Positions 22,660 through 34,501 of a DNA stretch of 64,000 nucleotides are shown here, piece after piece. A program made the translations under genes and the position numbers. The DNA is taken from the NCBI GenBank assembly GCA_029962745.1, contig CM057167.1:23692701-23756700 (forward strand), written 5' to 3'. Numbering within the stretch: the first letter of the stretch is position 1; every line of letters starts with the position of its first letter. The stretch is from Echinometra lucunter. Its lineage: Eukaryota; Echinodermata; Echinoidea; Camarodonta; Echinometridae. Below the pieces are notes generated by a model. That model did not search any database, was not told the origin of the DNA, and saw nothing but the letters and a program-made list of their open reading frames with translations.

Positions 22660-23239
22660 CAGACCTGCAGAGTGTAATTACAGATTGCCACTTTCAAGCA
22701 CTTTATGGAGTTTCCAATACAGAGTTACTCTGTCAAATCAAAACAGAATTGTGAAATAGCAAAAATGAAAACACTAATGACACTTTACATTAAAACAATT
22801 TTATGTGCATCTCCTCATTGCCTTTAACATCAGTAACAGTGTATGCCTCACGTATTTAATAGGCGTATTATAAATGTGTTAGTAGTAATTAAGATACACC
22901 TGCAGTGTGCAAAATTTAATTTTTTTGGTGCAATTATGTCATGATGTGAAAAACCAAGCAAGTCAAGAGTGGTACTTACTTTATGTTGAAAGTTCTCTAG
23001 TGAACTAACGTAATGTTTTGTTCTTTGCAAATTAATTCACTGATTGCAATATTACATACACGTATCATGTAAATACTAAGAAAGCACTGGTGCATGAGAC
23101 ATACAGAAAAAAAATGTTGTTTTCTACTGGTATACTGTATGTTTTGATTTTTACCTTTGTGTTTGCTATATTTCTTGTCTTTTTTTCTGTTATGAATGGA
23201 TCCAAGACTTTATATGAAAAAAGCCTTTTGTCTACTTAC
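22660..23239. other. First part of the long intron after the SH3 exon
   Basis: No exon or bounded repeat seen. Confidence 0.4.
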
Positions 23240-23726
23240 CAGGGGGCTACTGGTCTCTGAATATGGACTTGGAACTCTGTCCCTTGAATCTAGTGGTGCT
23301 GGAATGATAACATCTAGCTCTGTCGGCCTCTTCTGCCTCTCTTTTCGCTCCTCGTAATCAATGTTCGAAGGCGTTGCTGGCTTGGCGGTAAATCTCTCAT
23401 TCATCTCCTGCAGCATACTATTATGGTTGCCACGGTGACCACCCGTCCCCCTCCTCTCCCCGTTTCCTGTTGGTGCCTGTACCGTTGCTGGTGCCGGTGT
23501 GGATGTTGGTGCCGGCTTTGGGTCCTTTTCTTGGAGGTAGGTGGCAGGGAGATACACTGGTTTCTCACCCACCTTGCGGACATACCACCAATCCTTGTTG
23601 GACTTCTTGATGAGTTGAAAGACATCACCAGGCTTCATCTGCAGGCTGTCCCCATTGACATTCTTGTAGCTGTATGGGTATTTCGCTGTCACTACCTCCA
23701 TCTTGAAGGCCCTGTCACGCAGTTCT
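23240..23726 (-). CDS. SH3-domain exon of an ARHGAP12/27-like RhoGAP protein
   Basis: Encodes an SH3 domain, which binds proline-rich ligands. Counting from the Met at 23701, the SH3 spans residues 1-58. Visible hallmarks are the AKYPYSY strand (6-12) in place of the usual ALYDY, the WW pair (38-39) of the ligand groove and YLPATYL (50-56). This pattern, with a basic RKVGEKP loop, is closest to the N-terminal SH3 of ARHGAP9/12/15/27 as known from the family; that assignment is from memory of family features, not a search. A proline/alanine-rich linker (61-78) and a charged disordered tail follow. The acceptor (GTGTTTGAG/A) continues the frame of the exon at 24825, and the donor CTG/GTAAGT at 23239 ends the exon in phase 0. 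ATG 23701 has a good context (AAG before, G after) and could start a shorter isoform. The WW, PH and GAP domains expected downstream are not in the window. Confidence 0.85.
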
Positions 23727-24731
23727 CTCAAACACACAAACCAACAATTCCAAAACCAATGGAATGGCGAATGTTAGCCCTTCAACTGCATGGGGCTATA
23801 TTTGTACAAATACAGGAAAGAGGTAATTAAGGGGATATCGATGATGAGTCGGAATGGGTTTCAATTTTCATGCCGCAAGCAGGTCAAACATTGATCTTCT
23901 GTCACTTAATATGTAATCCACTGGTCTCGGGTTTGCTGTGGGGAGAATATTCTACCGGAATTCCACGCTCTGCAGCTCCTTTGTGCGTGTATACAACTCC
24001 CTGCACTCACTATACATGTATGTAAATAACAACAGGCAATTGGAGTTCTACTGGTTAATACACAGGATGATGATTCCTCTAATCCCAAATTAACACTCCT
24101 CCCCTGATATTCCACTCTAATTCACACGTATTACATTTCCACGGGCAGCCCAGGAAGAAGTTTCCTCACTCGAGCTCATCCAACATTCACGCCGACACAG
24201 TGCAGGGCTCTATTAATAAAATCTCGTCTGGCCAAATGGGAAACTCTCCATTACATCTCATTAAAAGATGGGCCGGGGCACAAAGGTACACAGACAGAGG
24301 CTTGTTGTCGCGAACGTAGAACGTATTGTTGTACTTCCTCCCCCACTCGTTTTACAAACCAACACAGGACATTTCTCTATGATGAGTAATATGCAATGTA
24401 TACACACACAGTGCTACAAATCCAATGGTCCCCTATTTAAAAATCCGAAGTATGTCCTATAATACAGAGAAAAGGTTTGCTGAGCACAACTTGTTTGCAG
24501 TCGGAGTGTGTCTAATCAAAGGATTCGCAGCCCCTTCCATGGGCGGATGCCTCTCTATTCAAAGTCATGAATTCCACCCATTGATATGATTTTTTTTTTT
24601 TTTAATCCTTATTATTTATCTTCAGAATACACACAACCATGCTATATTTGGAAGAGCAATGTCAAAGACTGGGGTGGCACTGTACTTAACGTCAGGGGCG
24701 GTGTTGTGTGTGTGTGTGCTATTCCAGATAC
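23727..24731. other. Intron between the 94-bp exon and the SH3 exon
   Basis: The polypyrimidine tract before the SH3 exon is weak (TGGTTTGTGTGTTTGAG). A T12 run and a short (GT)n tract (24700-24718) are present. No further exon seen. Confidence 0.5.
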
Positions 24732-24825
24732 CTGCGTAAGGAGGGAGATTTGAAGTTGCTCTTGGGAAGTCGTCCTGTTGCTACATGATCATCCAGGGCT
24801 TCCTCAACGTGGCTGGCATCTTTTC
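24732..24825 (-). CDS. Internal coding exon just upstream of the SH3 exon
   Basis: Not in itself a recognisable domain. On the minus strand an acceptor (TTTTCATCGCAG) precedes a 94-nt open stretch that ends at the donor CAG/GTATCT. Only one frame is open: two leading bases, 30 codons (KDASHVEEALDDHVATG..., ending ...SNFKSPSLR), then two trailing bases. Those two bases (AG) plus the first base of the exon at 23726 make an Arg codon, and the frame then runs straight into the SH3 domain, so the junction is phase-compatible. The preceding exon must end with one base and was not found. The peptide is hydrophilic and looks like a flexible N-terminal extension. The exon could be used only in some transcripts, because the SH3 exon has its own good start codon. 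Confidence 0.7.
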
Positions 24826-26110
24826 CTGCGATGAAAATAGAAAACAGATATGAGTGAAGATGGACACAGGCTAATGTTTAATATCATGGGGAGGGGAAGG
24901 GGATGTAGGAGACCCTCCCCCGCACCCCCCCCCCCCCCCCCCCACCTCTACGCAACTAGGAATAGCAGAGTAATCTTACCAAACCCTGGGGAGGAAGGAG
25001 AAGGATAGCTTGTTGGCAGCACATAAAGCCAATAAGATTAGTCTTAATACTCCTAAGCACAACTTAGCACATTTATATAGAAACCCCTCTAGGGAAAGGG
25101 AGGGGGGCACAAGTCAAGAATAAATGCTCAAGTAGCATGCAACACCATGGGCAATGACATTTCACCTCAAATTTCGCTTCTGATGGCTTATTCACCCTTC
25201 CTCGGATTCGGCAAGCAGCAAACCTCTGTCTACATGTACAGTGTATGAAAAAAAAAAGCCATCTACACCTTGACACAAATGCATGCTTAACTACAAATCA
25301 AGATTAAATTCAAATGCTGGACCACCCCCTATTATCACCAGGCACTAACAATACCATTTACAACAGTTAGATAAATTAAGGCCAACTCACACTTTGAGAG
25401 ACAACAGGCACAAAGCTTGACTGCTTTTTTATAGCAAGCAAAGTCAACATCGGACCGAGGAAAACATGCCAAACCAAACAACATCATCCCCATATTGAAG
25501 TGGTTATGTATCTATGTGACTTTAATCAACCAATATTGTACATTATCCATCCTTATCCTATCCCTCTTTGAACAATACATCCTTGTTTATGTAACAATAG
25601 TAATTACAACCACTTGAAAATGCAAATTCTAGAGTAGACATTAATTTCCTTCACAGATACAACTTCATAGTTTTTGAAACCTCTTCACAATATATAGAAA
25701 GAAATAAAAATGTGCACTGCTGATTACTACTGCAGCCACATCTCAAATAGCCTTTTGAAACTTTCATTACAAGGAAATTACACGTAGTAATACAATCGCA
25801 GCTACAGGGTTTAAAAATAGTGGGGGCCTAGAGCCAAGTCATGCACGATATACTTGTAGTGCCCTACTGTTGTTAGAAGGTGTATGTGAGACTGCCCTGA
25901 TTTCCACTGAGCAGTCCAGACTCCAACAGCACCTTAAATGCTGTGGAAAAAAAGGAGGGGTGCATGCCCCTATGCCACCCCCTGGTTCCACCACTGTAAG
26001 CCCTAAGGTTGCTCCACCAATACACATAAATTTGATTTGCTGTACACTGCAATATAATGTTAAGAATATAATAAAATATCAGCTTTTAACAAATTAGATA
26101 CTGCAAGGCC
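24826..26110. other. Upstream intron or 5' flank; repeat fragment
   Basis: C17 run at 24926-24943. A fragment at about 25826-25998 ends with GGTGGAACCAGGGGGTGGCA on the minus strand, a form often seen at repeat ends. No coding exon recognised. Confidence 0.35.
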
Positions 26111-26288
26111 AGGGCCCCATTGCATAAAACTTTCATGTACATGTACCATTGATGGTAACTTTGCCATCAATGGTACAATAACTTCCATGGAAACCTTGAA
26201 ATTGATTGGCTGTTGAGTAATATTACCATGGCAGTTAACATTGATGGCAGAGTCACCATTAATGGTAGGTTTTATAAAACAGGGCCCA
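26111..26288. mobile_element. MITE with GGGCCC...TTTTATAAA ends
   Basis: Left end GGGCCCCATTGCATAAAA mirrors the right end TTTTATAAAACAGGGCCC. The interior repeats ACCATTGATGGTAA and TTACCATCAATGGT type palindromes. A relative with ends GGGCCCTGTTTCATAAAAC lies at 60624-60774. Confidence 0.65.
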
Positions 26289-26647
26289 GAAAGTTTTGCA
26301 CCGTGTTCCTGACATCAATTTTCTTAACGATAGTTTATGAAGCCATAAACTTTCTCTAATTTTGACCAGTTGCTAAAGAATTGTAATACAAATCAAAATT
26401 TTGGTAATATTGGCAGGCTATCATGCAAAAATGAAGTCTGCTGGTTTTTGCTATGAAATTATCAGCAAACGCATCCTTATGGCAAGTTGGGTTCACCATA
26501 CACAGATTCAGAGGAACTGGGGTTGATTGCAGCAAATAGTCTGAGAGTCTTGATTCTCACTCAAAAGGTAGCAGACTAGCAGTTGCTTTCCCTACACTTG
26601 GGCAACAAGCATTTCTTCAGCAAAAAACAAAAAGATAGAGATACAGT
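26289..26647. other. No gene seen
   Basis: Plain AT-rich sequence. Confidence 0.4.
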
Positions 26648-26960
26648 ATGGCCGCCTTTTTACAACTGCAACTAACTCACTTAAAGACAGACGAGAAGCA
26701 TATCGCTTATCCTGTTTATATAAAATGCTACATTATGAACTTGACATAAATCACTCCAGTTACATCAGGCCTAAACCAGAAAGAAATAGACGTGGTCATT
26801 CAATGCAGTTTGAGGTACCAACAACTAAACTGGATGTATATAGGAACTCGTTTTTTCCTCGCAATGTCAGCGCTTCGAATAACCTTCCCCCAAGCATAGT
26901 TTTCCAGTCTGATTCAACTAAATTTAGGACGGCTGTCCTTAACTGCTGTTCCACAACTTA
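26648..26960 (+). pseudogene. LINE reverse transcriptase C-terminal fragment
   Basis: The plus-strand frame reads SLKDRREAYRLSCLYKMLHY, then RPKPERNRRGHSMQFEVPTT and SFFPRNVSASNNLPPS. This is the conserved tail of non-LTR retrotransposon ORF2 proteins (RRGH... followed by SFFPR...WNxLP; the W is replaced here). Endonuclease and polymerase parts are absent, as usual for 5'-truncated copies. The segment to about 27060 is probably its 3' UTR. Confidence 0.75.
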
Positions 26961-28079
26961 AGTCCACCCTCCGCCGTCACCTCCAGTTTAAACTCCATCT
27001 GGGGTATTCTGGAGGTTATCTACCAAGTACCAAGTAACCCAAAGGAGGGTCTGACACACTGGCATGCATGCAGTCTATAAAGCGGTCCTCACTCTACAAT
27101 GCAATGTGCATGTAGTCAACATAGACTTTATACTAGGGTATCATCATTACTTCAAACAACTTCAGCCGTTCTATAGGCTGGACTCCATTACATTTCAAGT
27201 CAGGCTAATCCATCTACTTTTTTTATGCCATGACAAGCATAAAATAATCGAAACTTTATAGCTGTCTCATAAACATCATTCACGGTGTCTACAGGTACAT
27301 TACAAGTTGTACCATTTGGGTCAAAGTTCCTTCTTTGAATACTTACCTACTGTATTCCAATGTCCAGAGAAAACTCAAAGAATCAGAAGCCTTATTACGA
27401 CACTGGCAGCAGCACAACAAATATTCAACACAGATCTATAACACTAAAGTTTGCATAGTGATTTCCCTATCTTCAAGAAACATCCCCACTGTACATTATG
27501 CCCTGGACTGAAAGTATGTCATATGACTACTGTATTTAAAATCAGTACAACTTGTGTGTCAAAACTAAAACACTTTAAGAAGGAGCTCTGATTTCAAATA
27601 CTTCAAACTCTTTTTTTTCTCCAGTTGTACATTTGCATGGACCAAACACTGATTTCCTTGAAATCAGAGTTGAATACGAAGAAAAACATGATGGTTGCAA
27701 TTACACTCATATCAGATGTGTAAGAAATGTTTGTATTCAATTAAATGTTTATTACAGCTTGCCAAAAGCTCAGGCATATTATACAAATTCTGAAATCACA
27801 CAATGATACATGATTTTCTGCAAGGCACCCTACCCTGCTACCCTGCTACCCTGCTGGTGGATGTCTTCAACATTGTTTTAGAAAAATTTGTCTAGAATGA
27901 AAAAAAAAACTCAACTACTGCCACTGGCATTAATAGTTGACAAATGCCATATCACTTTTCTGCTAATAGATTCCCCACCTACTGGTACCAGTGAAATTTG
28001 CCCCATATACATATACATGTACATGTAATTGTAAGTATGATATCTGTTGGTGTGTGTTTTTTATGGACCACCCTGTACT
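26961..28079. other. No gene seen
   Basis: AT-rich. A short CCCTGCTAC triplication lies at 27832-27856. Confidence 0.4.
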
Positions 28080-28815
28080 GTGAATTTACCTTTGCCAGTA
28101 CTAGTAAAACTATACAATGCTATGATCTTGCCATACCTTTCATATTGTAATACATGTACTGTATGGGGACATCGTGCAAACTATTAATTAGAGAAGTTAT
28201 ACTTGTTACAGAAGAGTGCCATTAGGATTATAACCAAATTACCACACCTTGCCCACACAAATATCCTCTTCAAAACTCTTAAATTCTTAACTATATTTGA
28301 CCTTAATACTTACACAATGCACATCATACTGCAGTTTTTTTTGTTTCACTTTCAGTGTATGAAAAATGTTGAACTTGAGTGTTGTAATGACCTTTTTATT
28401 TGTCAAAATGCTATTAACAGATCTGCAACAAGATGTTCCGATAACATTTCTCTCATTCAGTCATACATACATGTACAAAGGGCCCTTAATATGGAACATG
28501 TTGGAAAAAGAAAATAAATCATTTGCCATGTATAATTCTGATTGTAATATGCATGCCTGTTTGCCCTATTGTCATGTTAATTTGTTTTAATTCTTTACAA
28601 TTAGGGGATTAGCCTTGACAGGCCTCTGCCTTCGCTGATCCCCACAGCCATATACTTTTTACACGTAGTTGTCTTACATGTAGTTGTATATTGTTCTTTG
28701 TAATTTTTATTATGTTTCCTTTGTGTAATGTAATTTTTATATGACTTTTATTTTACCCTGTTATACAATGTATGTTTTTCATCGTTGATGAAAATAAAAG
28801 GCCACATAGGCCAAT
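28080..28815 (+). pseudogene. Second LINE fragment with 3' end
   Basis: Frames read YNAMILPYLSYCN, then after a disruption LLQKSAIRIITKLPHLAHTN and ILFKTLKFLTIFDLNTYTM. This is the region after the polymerase palm in CR1/Jockey-like ORF2 proteins (LQKRAIRIIT...HTxPLF). Coding is broken by frame changes. A pyrimidine-rich 3' part continues to GATGAAAATAAAAGGCCACATAGG (28787-28810), which includes a polyadenylation-like AATAAA. Confidence 0.7.
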
Positions 28816-29557
28816 CAATCATATCACTAGATTTGACCAATGAGAGGCCTGGAATCTTGACATGGATGAAAATGAATAGACTAAAATTTCCCATGCATAC
28901 TTCAAGCAGGTTCTTTGAAATATTTTTGCCTTGACATCATTTGCCAAGACTCAACATAGGCATGGCATGAATTTTGAAACTTAATACAGTTGTATAAGGA
29001 AAGCTGGCATCCTGAATGTTTTCCTAAGGGTACAAGAGAAGTAATTGTGTAACCACAAAGTAATTGTATTCATTACTTGCCAGTATTTATGGGCAATTCA
29101 GATTTCACTTCATCCAACTCTATACACTTTTAATCAACCTACTCTAGCTTTAATATCTACAGGTGATCACCCAGAGTAAACAAAAACTATTTTGGTCCAT
29201 GAATTCATGTAATATTGTATGGTGCTTCAATTATATCTAAATTTTGTTGCCCTTGTGGCGAATTTTGGTTGGGTCAAGAGGTTATTTCATTTATTGGTTT
29301 AGTTTGCTTTGCAAGACAACTATTACGTGAATGGCATTAGGCCCCGCCTCTTTCGGATCATTTGAAGGTCGACCTAAGCACCCGTTTTTGTTGCATTATT
29401 CATATCTACTGCGCATGTGGCGCATATCACTTTTATTATGATACTTTGATTTAATGCGCATTTGTTGCGCATTGATTGTGCATCATTGCGCATATTTTTA
29501 GCTGATGGGCGTAATGTTTTAAAACATGCACTAACGCACGCGACTCCTTGGAATCAT
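28816..29557. other. No gene seen; TGCGCA-rich patch
   Basis: From 29411 to 29500 the words GCGCAT/ATGCGC repeat about eight times (GTGGCGCATATCAC, AATGCGCATTTGTTGCGCATT). No element boundary found. Confidence 0.4.
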
Positions 29558-29710
29558 CTTACAAAATGAATTATTCATTTTTGATCATGAATATTGATGG
29601 GTGCTTAGGTCGGCTTTCTTATGGAACTGGACAAAATGGCGGAGCTTTAGGGGCCTGGGATTACGTAACCACTGCTCTCCCAACTGAGCTATCGTGCCTC
29701 TTCAAGGCAA
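29558..29710 (-). repeat. Composite: dispersed repeat plus tRNA-like SINE head
   Basis: 29560-29661 repeats the segment at 3784. Next to it, on the minus strand, GGCACGATAGCTCAGTTGGG then AGAGCAGTGG is a canonical tRNA D-arm with A box, but the sequence leaves the tRNA form before any B box. It is therefore a broken tRNA-derived SINE head rather than a tRNA gene. Confidence 0.5.
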
Positions 29711-29762
29711 GTGGTTTCGCACTAGCACTCGATCGATCTACATCGAGGAATGAAGATGGAAA

Positions 29763-30143
29763 CAGGGTTCTCACTAGAAAATAATCCACACACGGTTCCC
29801 CTTCTGCGGAAAGCCCGAAAGTTTCAAAAGTGTTAAGGAATAGCACCTAAAGTTAGGTGTGGCGGCAGTATATGCTATATAGCAAAAGGATGAAAAATAC
29901 TTCTTGGTTAGCAGGAGTTGTCTACTAATGGCATAATAGCACAAATACATTGCCAAAAAACAAAACAATCTGTGGCATTCATCATTAATGTTAGGAATAT
30001 ACAGTCCAATTATAGTCCAATTTTCTTTTTTTTACCCTTGTAGCCACGCATGGTGCAGCAATTTCACACATGGTTCTTCCTTGCCTGAAATCCTGTACAC
30101 ATGGTATTGGAACCATGGGTGTTATGTACTGCAGAGAACCATG
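29763..30143. mobile_element. hAT-like MITE, CAGGGTTCTC family, copy 4
   Basis: Starts CAGGGTTCTCACTAG and ends GCAGAGAACCATG. An exact 8-bp target duplication GATGGAAA lies at 29755-29762 and 30144-30151. Confidence 0.88.
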
Positions 30144-30151
30144 GATGGAAA

Positions 30152-30750
30152 TAAACTCTCTGGACCAACTTATGTATAGGCCTGTACAACAAATACTTTG
30201 TCTTGCAGAAGAAATTTGTGTTTTGCTTAAATTGCTCTTTCATTGGACGGCAACATCAACTTTCTTTGTTGGATGGCAGTTTCTGTTCCAATGGCTGTAT
30301 CGTAAATTACATGTAGCGTATGTTGCCTTTAGAAATGCTTGAAAAATTCACAGCAAAGAATGGAAAATAAGTATGATAAGAACAGAAATTTACAATATAG
30401 AAACTGCAACTGTAATAAATCATCACAGGAGAAGGATATTTAATAAATTGTTGTACTGAAAAAAAGTGAAAATTTTAATGACTTTTCAAACTCATCACTT
30501 CGAGAAATCCTTCGTAATGTGATTCTGCTTCTGCGTGTTAATGTTTTTGTGGGGGCGGGGGAGGTTGTTGCTGTTTTTGTTTTCTATTTGTTGTGGTTAT
30601 TGTTAATGCTGCTGTCTGTTATAAGATCTTATGTTTGTTTGTTTTGTGTTTTGTTTTTTGTTTTTGCTTTGTCTTGTTTTGTTTTGTTTTTTATTGGGGG
30701 GTGTTCTCTTTTAAATAATACATGTCTTTTTTGCTTTAGCTCATTCATGC
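30152..30750. other. No gene seen; T/G-rich low complexity
   Basis: From 30520 to 30700 the plus strand is a GTTTT-rich low-complexity stretch whose open frame has no domain character. Confidence 0.45.
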
Positions 30751-30758
30751 ATTTGTTT

Positions 30759-30944
30759 CAGGGAAAAAATAATTAATTTTTTTCCGGGGCTACTTTTGAG
30801 CCCACCAGCCCGAAATTTCTACATTGTATTACAGTTAACATTGGACCCTATGAGAATTTCAGGGGCTCTTTTTTAGTTTTCCAGGGCTCTTTTTGGCATT
30901 TCGGGGGCGAATTCGCCCTGAGCCCCCGTGTACTTTCTTTCCTG
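30759..30944. mobile_element. 186-bp hAT-like MITE, GGGCGAAT family
   Basis: Starts CAGGGAAAAAATAATT and ends CTTTCTTTCCTG. Target duplication ATTTGTTT (30751-30758) and ACTTGTTT (30945-30952), 7 of 8 matching. The interior has AGCCCCTGAAATTCTCATAG-type and GGGCGAATTCGCCC sequence. Relatives lie at 41994-42183 and 55416-55594. Confidence 0.7.
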
Positions 30945-30952
30945 ACTTGTTT

Positions 30953-31060
30953 ATACAGTGAAACCTGTGTATAAAGACCACTCACATGTGAGAAGAAAAG
31001 TGGTCTTTATAAGAAAGTGGTCTTTATGGACAGGTTCCTTGAGTGCATGCTCCGATGAAA
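30953..31060. repeat. Inverted repeat AACCTG...TAAAGACCAC
   Basis: AACCTGTGTATAAAGACCAC is mirrored by GTGGTCTTTATGGACAGGTT, with an extra GTGGTCTTTATAAGAAA between. It starts CAGTGAAACC, a form seen at the ends of some DNA transposons. Only this end is recognised. Confidence 0.45.
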
Positions 31061-31351
31061 AACCACAAAGGGAAACACAAAATGCAGCCTTTACTGGTAT
31101 AGACAGGTGGTTGCTACAGCTTGTTTGCCTGTAGTACATGTACATGTAGGTCCTAGGTCCAAGGTTCAACATGATTCATACTAATGGCTTCATCTCACAT
31201 TCATACACGTACAGGTAGTATGCATGTATACTGTACCTGTATGTCACTGTAAAATGCTCGAATAGGCCTAAATTTCGCAGAGCTAAACACTGTAGATGTA
31301 CAAGGACAAGCAACTTTGATTTCCCCAATTTCCAAACAGAGTGTGCGTATA

Positions 31352-31718
31352 TATGGTTCTCTGCAGTACATAACACCCATGGTTCCAATACCATGCGTAC
31401 AGGATTTCAGACAAGGAAGAACCATGTGTAAAATTGCTGCACCATGCATGGCAACAAGGGTTAACAAAAAAAAAATTGGACTATATTCCTAACATTAATG
31501 ATGAATGCCACAGATTATTTTGTTTTTTGGCAATGTATTTGTGCTATTATGCCATTAGTAGACAACTCCTGCTCACCAAGAAGTATTTTTCATCCTTTTG
31601 CTATAGCATATACTGCTGCCACACCTAACTTTAGGTGTTTTTCCTTAACACTTCTGAAACTTTCAGGCTTTCCGCAGAGGGGGAACCGGGTGTGGATTAT
31701 TTTCTAGTGAGAACCCTG
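31352..31718. mobile_element. hAT-like MITE, CAGGGTTCTC family, copy 5
   Basis: Starts TATGGTTCTCTGCAG and ends CTAGTGAGAACCCTG. Target duplication TGCGTATA (31344-31351) and TGTGTATA (31719-31726), 7 of 8 matching. It shares the GCAG change next to the end with copy 4, so these two form a subgroup. Confidence 0.85.
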
Positions 31719-31726
31719 TGTGTATA

Positions 31727-32159
31727 AAGGCACTGATACTAGTGATACAGTGAAGTGAATACACTCACTTTTCAATTTAGGGATACCCAGCTTTAATAGT
31801 GAAGGCAAGTCGGTCAAACAAAAGATATTTACTATCACCAAACAATCACTGACACGCCCATCTGTATACTGTTAGCTAAGATACCTATTTTCATTCAGTG
31901 AATTATGCATTACTCATACATGTACATGTATGATAAACGCAATGGTACTTGTAATCATGCGTTTTAGCTACATGTAGACTTTCAGCAAATGAAGCTCCTC
32001 TATCAGTCCACTTTTGAGGTACATGTACATGATAGTAAAATCAATTCTATGCTCAGTTTTCATCTTTGAATTATAATCTACAATGTATGGACTTCTTAAT
32101 TTTTTTCATTTTAAAAGTAGAGGATCTATTTTGCAAATTTTGGGAAACTTCATGAAACT
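31727..32159. other. No gene seen
   Basis: AT-rich with TACATGTA words. Confidence 0.4.
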
Positions 32160-32575
32160 TTAACCCATTCTTGACAGGAATTATTTAAAGCCTAATTTGA
32201 TCAGCTTTTATTCTTCAAATTGGCAACACCAACTTTTTTATTTTATTGCTACATTTTTTTTATAAAACGTCATGTATCTGAAATGAATATAAATTGACAG
32301 AAATTATGATGAGAAGTCAAAAGGTTGTCAATTTGCAGGGGAAAACAGTGATTTTAAACTTTCTATCACATTGCCAATTTAAGGATTTTAATGCTTATTT
32401 TCTTTTAAGAAATTTTCAGCATCAAACAACGAATATTGACGCAACCAAAATGGGCACAGTTTGTGTAGAATTTTTTGCTCTTTCTACTCATGTATTGGGT
32501 ATGATTTTTAGGGCTTTGCATCAAAAGATATTAGGCCAAACCACAAAATGTGGACCTCTGTCATGAATGGGTTAA
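32160..32575 (+). mobile_element. TTAA-flanked MITE, family 1, copy 2
   Basis: TTAA at both ends, ends CCCATTCTTGACAG and CTGTCATGAATGGG. Close to the copy at 61972 throughout. The internal open frame is shared between copies only because the DNA is, and has stops in other copies. Confidence 0.85.
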
Positions 32576-32937
32576 TATGAGGGTTGAACAGTACATGTAG
32601 ACCATACTATTCACGTGTATGAAATATCATACTCATAAGATTTGCAACTTTTTTGTAAGAAATGAAAAACTATCCCCAATCTCTTCGAACCATTACAACA
32701 GTTTGAAGTCAAACGTCGAAGAGATGAGTGTCCGGGTCAGTGTGTGTGCACATGTATACAATGAGGTGTAATTGTGGCGTGTGTTGGACATAACGCTGTT
32801 TTTATGTTCGCTGGGATATTCCTGGATATGTACATCCCTGAATTGAAAACATGTCCCTGCTCATAATCTGTATGTACGTATGTATGGATCAATAATTCAA
32901 TTATTCATTTTTCATTTTTTCTCCCCATTAACCAAAA
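32576..32937. other. No gene seen
   Basis: AT-rich with a short mirrored pair (CAATCTCTTCGA / TCGAAGAGATG) at 32677-32726. Confidence 0.4.
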
Positions 32938-33346
32938 GCAGTACAGAGCTTTCTTGAGGTCTAAATTAATCATCTTCAATCCTCAAATTGGCAAATACAA
33001 ATTATTTTTTTCCATGTTTACATAGCTTGAAAAAAATAAATATGGATATAGCATAAACCAAAATGAAATATAATTGTAAAATTGAATCAGAAATTACCAA
33101 TTTGAACACAGAAAATAGTGATTATATATTATTCACTGCGTTGCCAATTTAAAGAGTTTAATGATTAGTTACACTTAAACTGCTCTAATTCGAGAACGCC
33201 ACATTATACAGCGATGGGAATGGGCTCAAATTTGTCAGTGTATTTTTCTCTTTCTGCTCATGTATGATATGTACTGCCCGACATTCTGGACCAACAGATA
33301 CTGCAAAAACATCTCCTAAAGGTGACACTGGACCTCTATGGGTTGA
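32938..33346 (+). mobile_element. TTAA-flanked MITE, family 2, copy 1
   Basis: Starts TTAACCAAAAGCAGTACAGAG and ends ACCTCTATGGGTTGA (TTAA decayed to TTGA). Matches 56072-56488 and 58384-58800. Shares TTCAATCCTCAAATTGGCAA, GCCAATTTAAAGAGTTTAAT and CTCTTTCTGCTCATGTAT landmarks with family 1, so the two families are related. Confidence 0.8.
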
Positions 33347-34133
33347 TACATGCATGAAGTTTTGAGAAAACATCTTAATTATTTGTATATGACAAGCTAT
33401 AGGTAAATGTTAAGTTGATTGGGGGCTGCAAAAGCGATCTTCTACCTTTAAAGCCATTTTTTTTTCTTCTATTTGTATTATCCAAAGTTTTGAAATATAT
33501 CCATATTTCCTGAATGGCAGTAAACATGAAATACAAGGCCTTCTAACCCACGCAATCCCTTCTTTCCTCCCAACCAGGGAAAATACAATAGAAGTCTACT
33601 GCAGCACATCAAATGAACCATATCACGGCCAAATATGTGACCCTTGTTCTGTGAATAATAGGATCACTACTGAGGATAGTACACGATATTTATATTACAT
33701 GTACGTCATAACCATACTGTACTGCCATTTCTATACAGCCAAAAAAAATGCATACTATTCATTCTGTTATGACAGGTATATTTCTTGTGGGGTGAAAAAC
33801 AGGATTTGAATACCGACGATAGTACACAAAACTAACACGTCTTCATAACCATAAATGTGTATACATACACAAGTAGTACCTTAATTTCCATACATCCTGA
33901 AAATGCATATAAATCTATTCATTTTGATATACTGTATGTCAAGGTCTCCATTCTGGGTACACATAATGGCATTACTGTACATGACAAAACTTCATTACTG
34001 TAAATGTAATCAAATCACATTTTCTACACATCCTGAAAATGCGCATACAATAATGTCTACATGTACATGGTGTGACATACATGTACATGTACAATGTAGG
34101 CAGCACTATGTAGGTTTACAAAAAAATGGCATA
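33347..34133. other. No gene seen
   Basis: AT-rich. Similar sentences such as ACATCCTGAAAATGC recur at 33892 and 34027, a weak local repeat. Confidence 0.4.
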
Positions 34134-34141
34134 CATGTACA

Positions 34142-34501
34142 CATGGTTCTCGTCAGTACATAACACCCATGGTTCCAATACCATGCGTAAAGGATTTCAG
34201 ACAAGAACCATGTGTGAAATTTCTGCACCATGCGTGGCAACAAGGATAAAAAAATATTGGAGTATATATTCTTAACAATAATGATAAATGCCACAGATTG
34301 TTTTGCTTTTTGGCAATGTATTTTTACTTTAATGCCATTAGTAGACAACTCCTGCTTACCAAGAAGTATTTTTCATCCTTTTGCTATAGCAGATACTGCT
34401 GCCACACCTAACTTTAGGTGTTATTCCGTAAAACTTCTGAAAATTACGCGCTTTGCGCAGAGTGGGAACCATGCATGGATTTTTTTCTAGTGAGAACCCT
34501 G
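34142..34501. mobile_element. hAT-like MITE, CAGGGTTCTC family, copy 6
   Basis: Starts CATGGTTCTCGTCAG and ends CTAGTGAGAACCCTG. Target duplication CATGTACA (34134-34141) and GATGTACA (34502-34509), 7 of 8 matching. Confidence 0.86.

Noticed and set aside
29660..29710. tRNA gene from the TAGCTCAGTTGGGAGAGC motif
   Set aside because: Only the D-arm is present; no T-arm or acceptor partner follows.
30070..31467. Repeated frames with MVLPCLKSCTHGIGTMGVMY
   Set aside because: They come from the end of the CAGGGTTCTC MITE and recur in every copy; they carry no domain or splice context.
32294..32566. Repeated small protein MTEIMMRSQKV..., also at 62106
   Set aside because: It lies wholly inside the TTAA-type family 1 elements and is interrupted in other copies.
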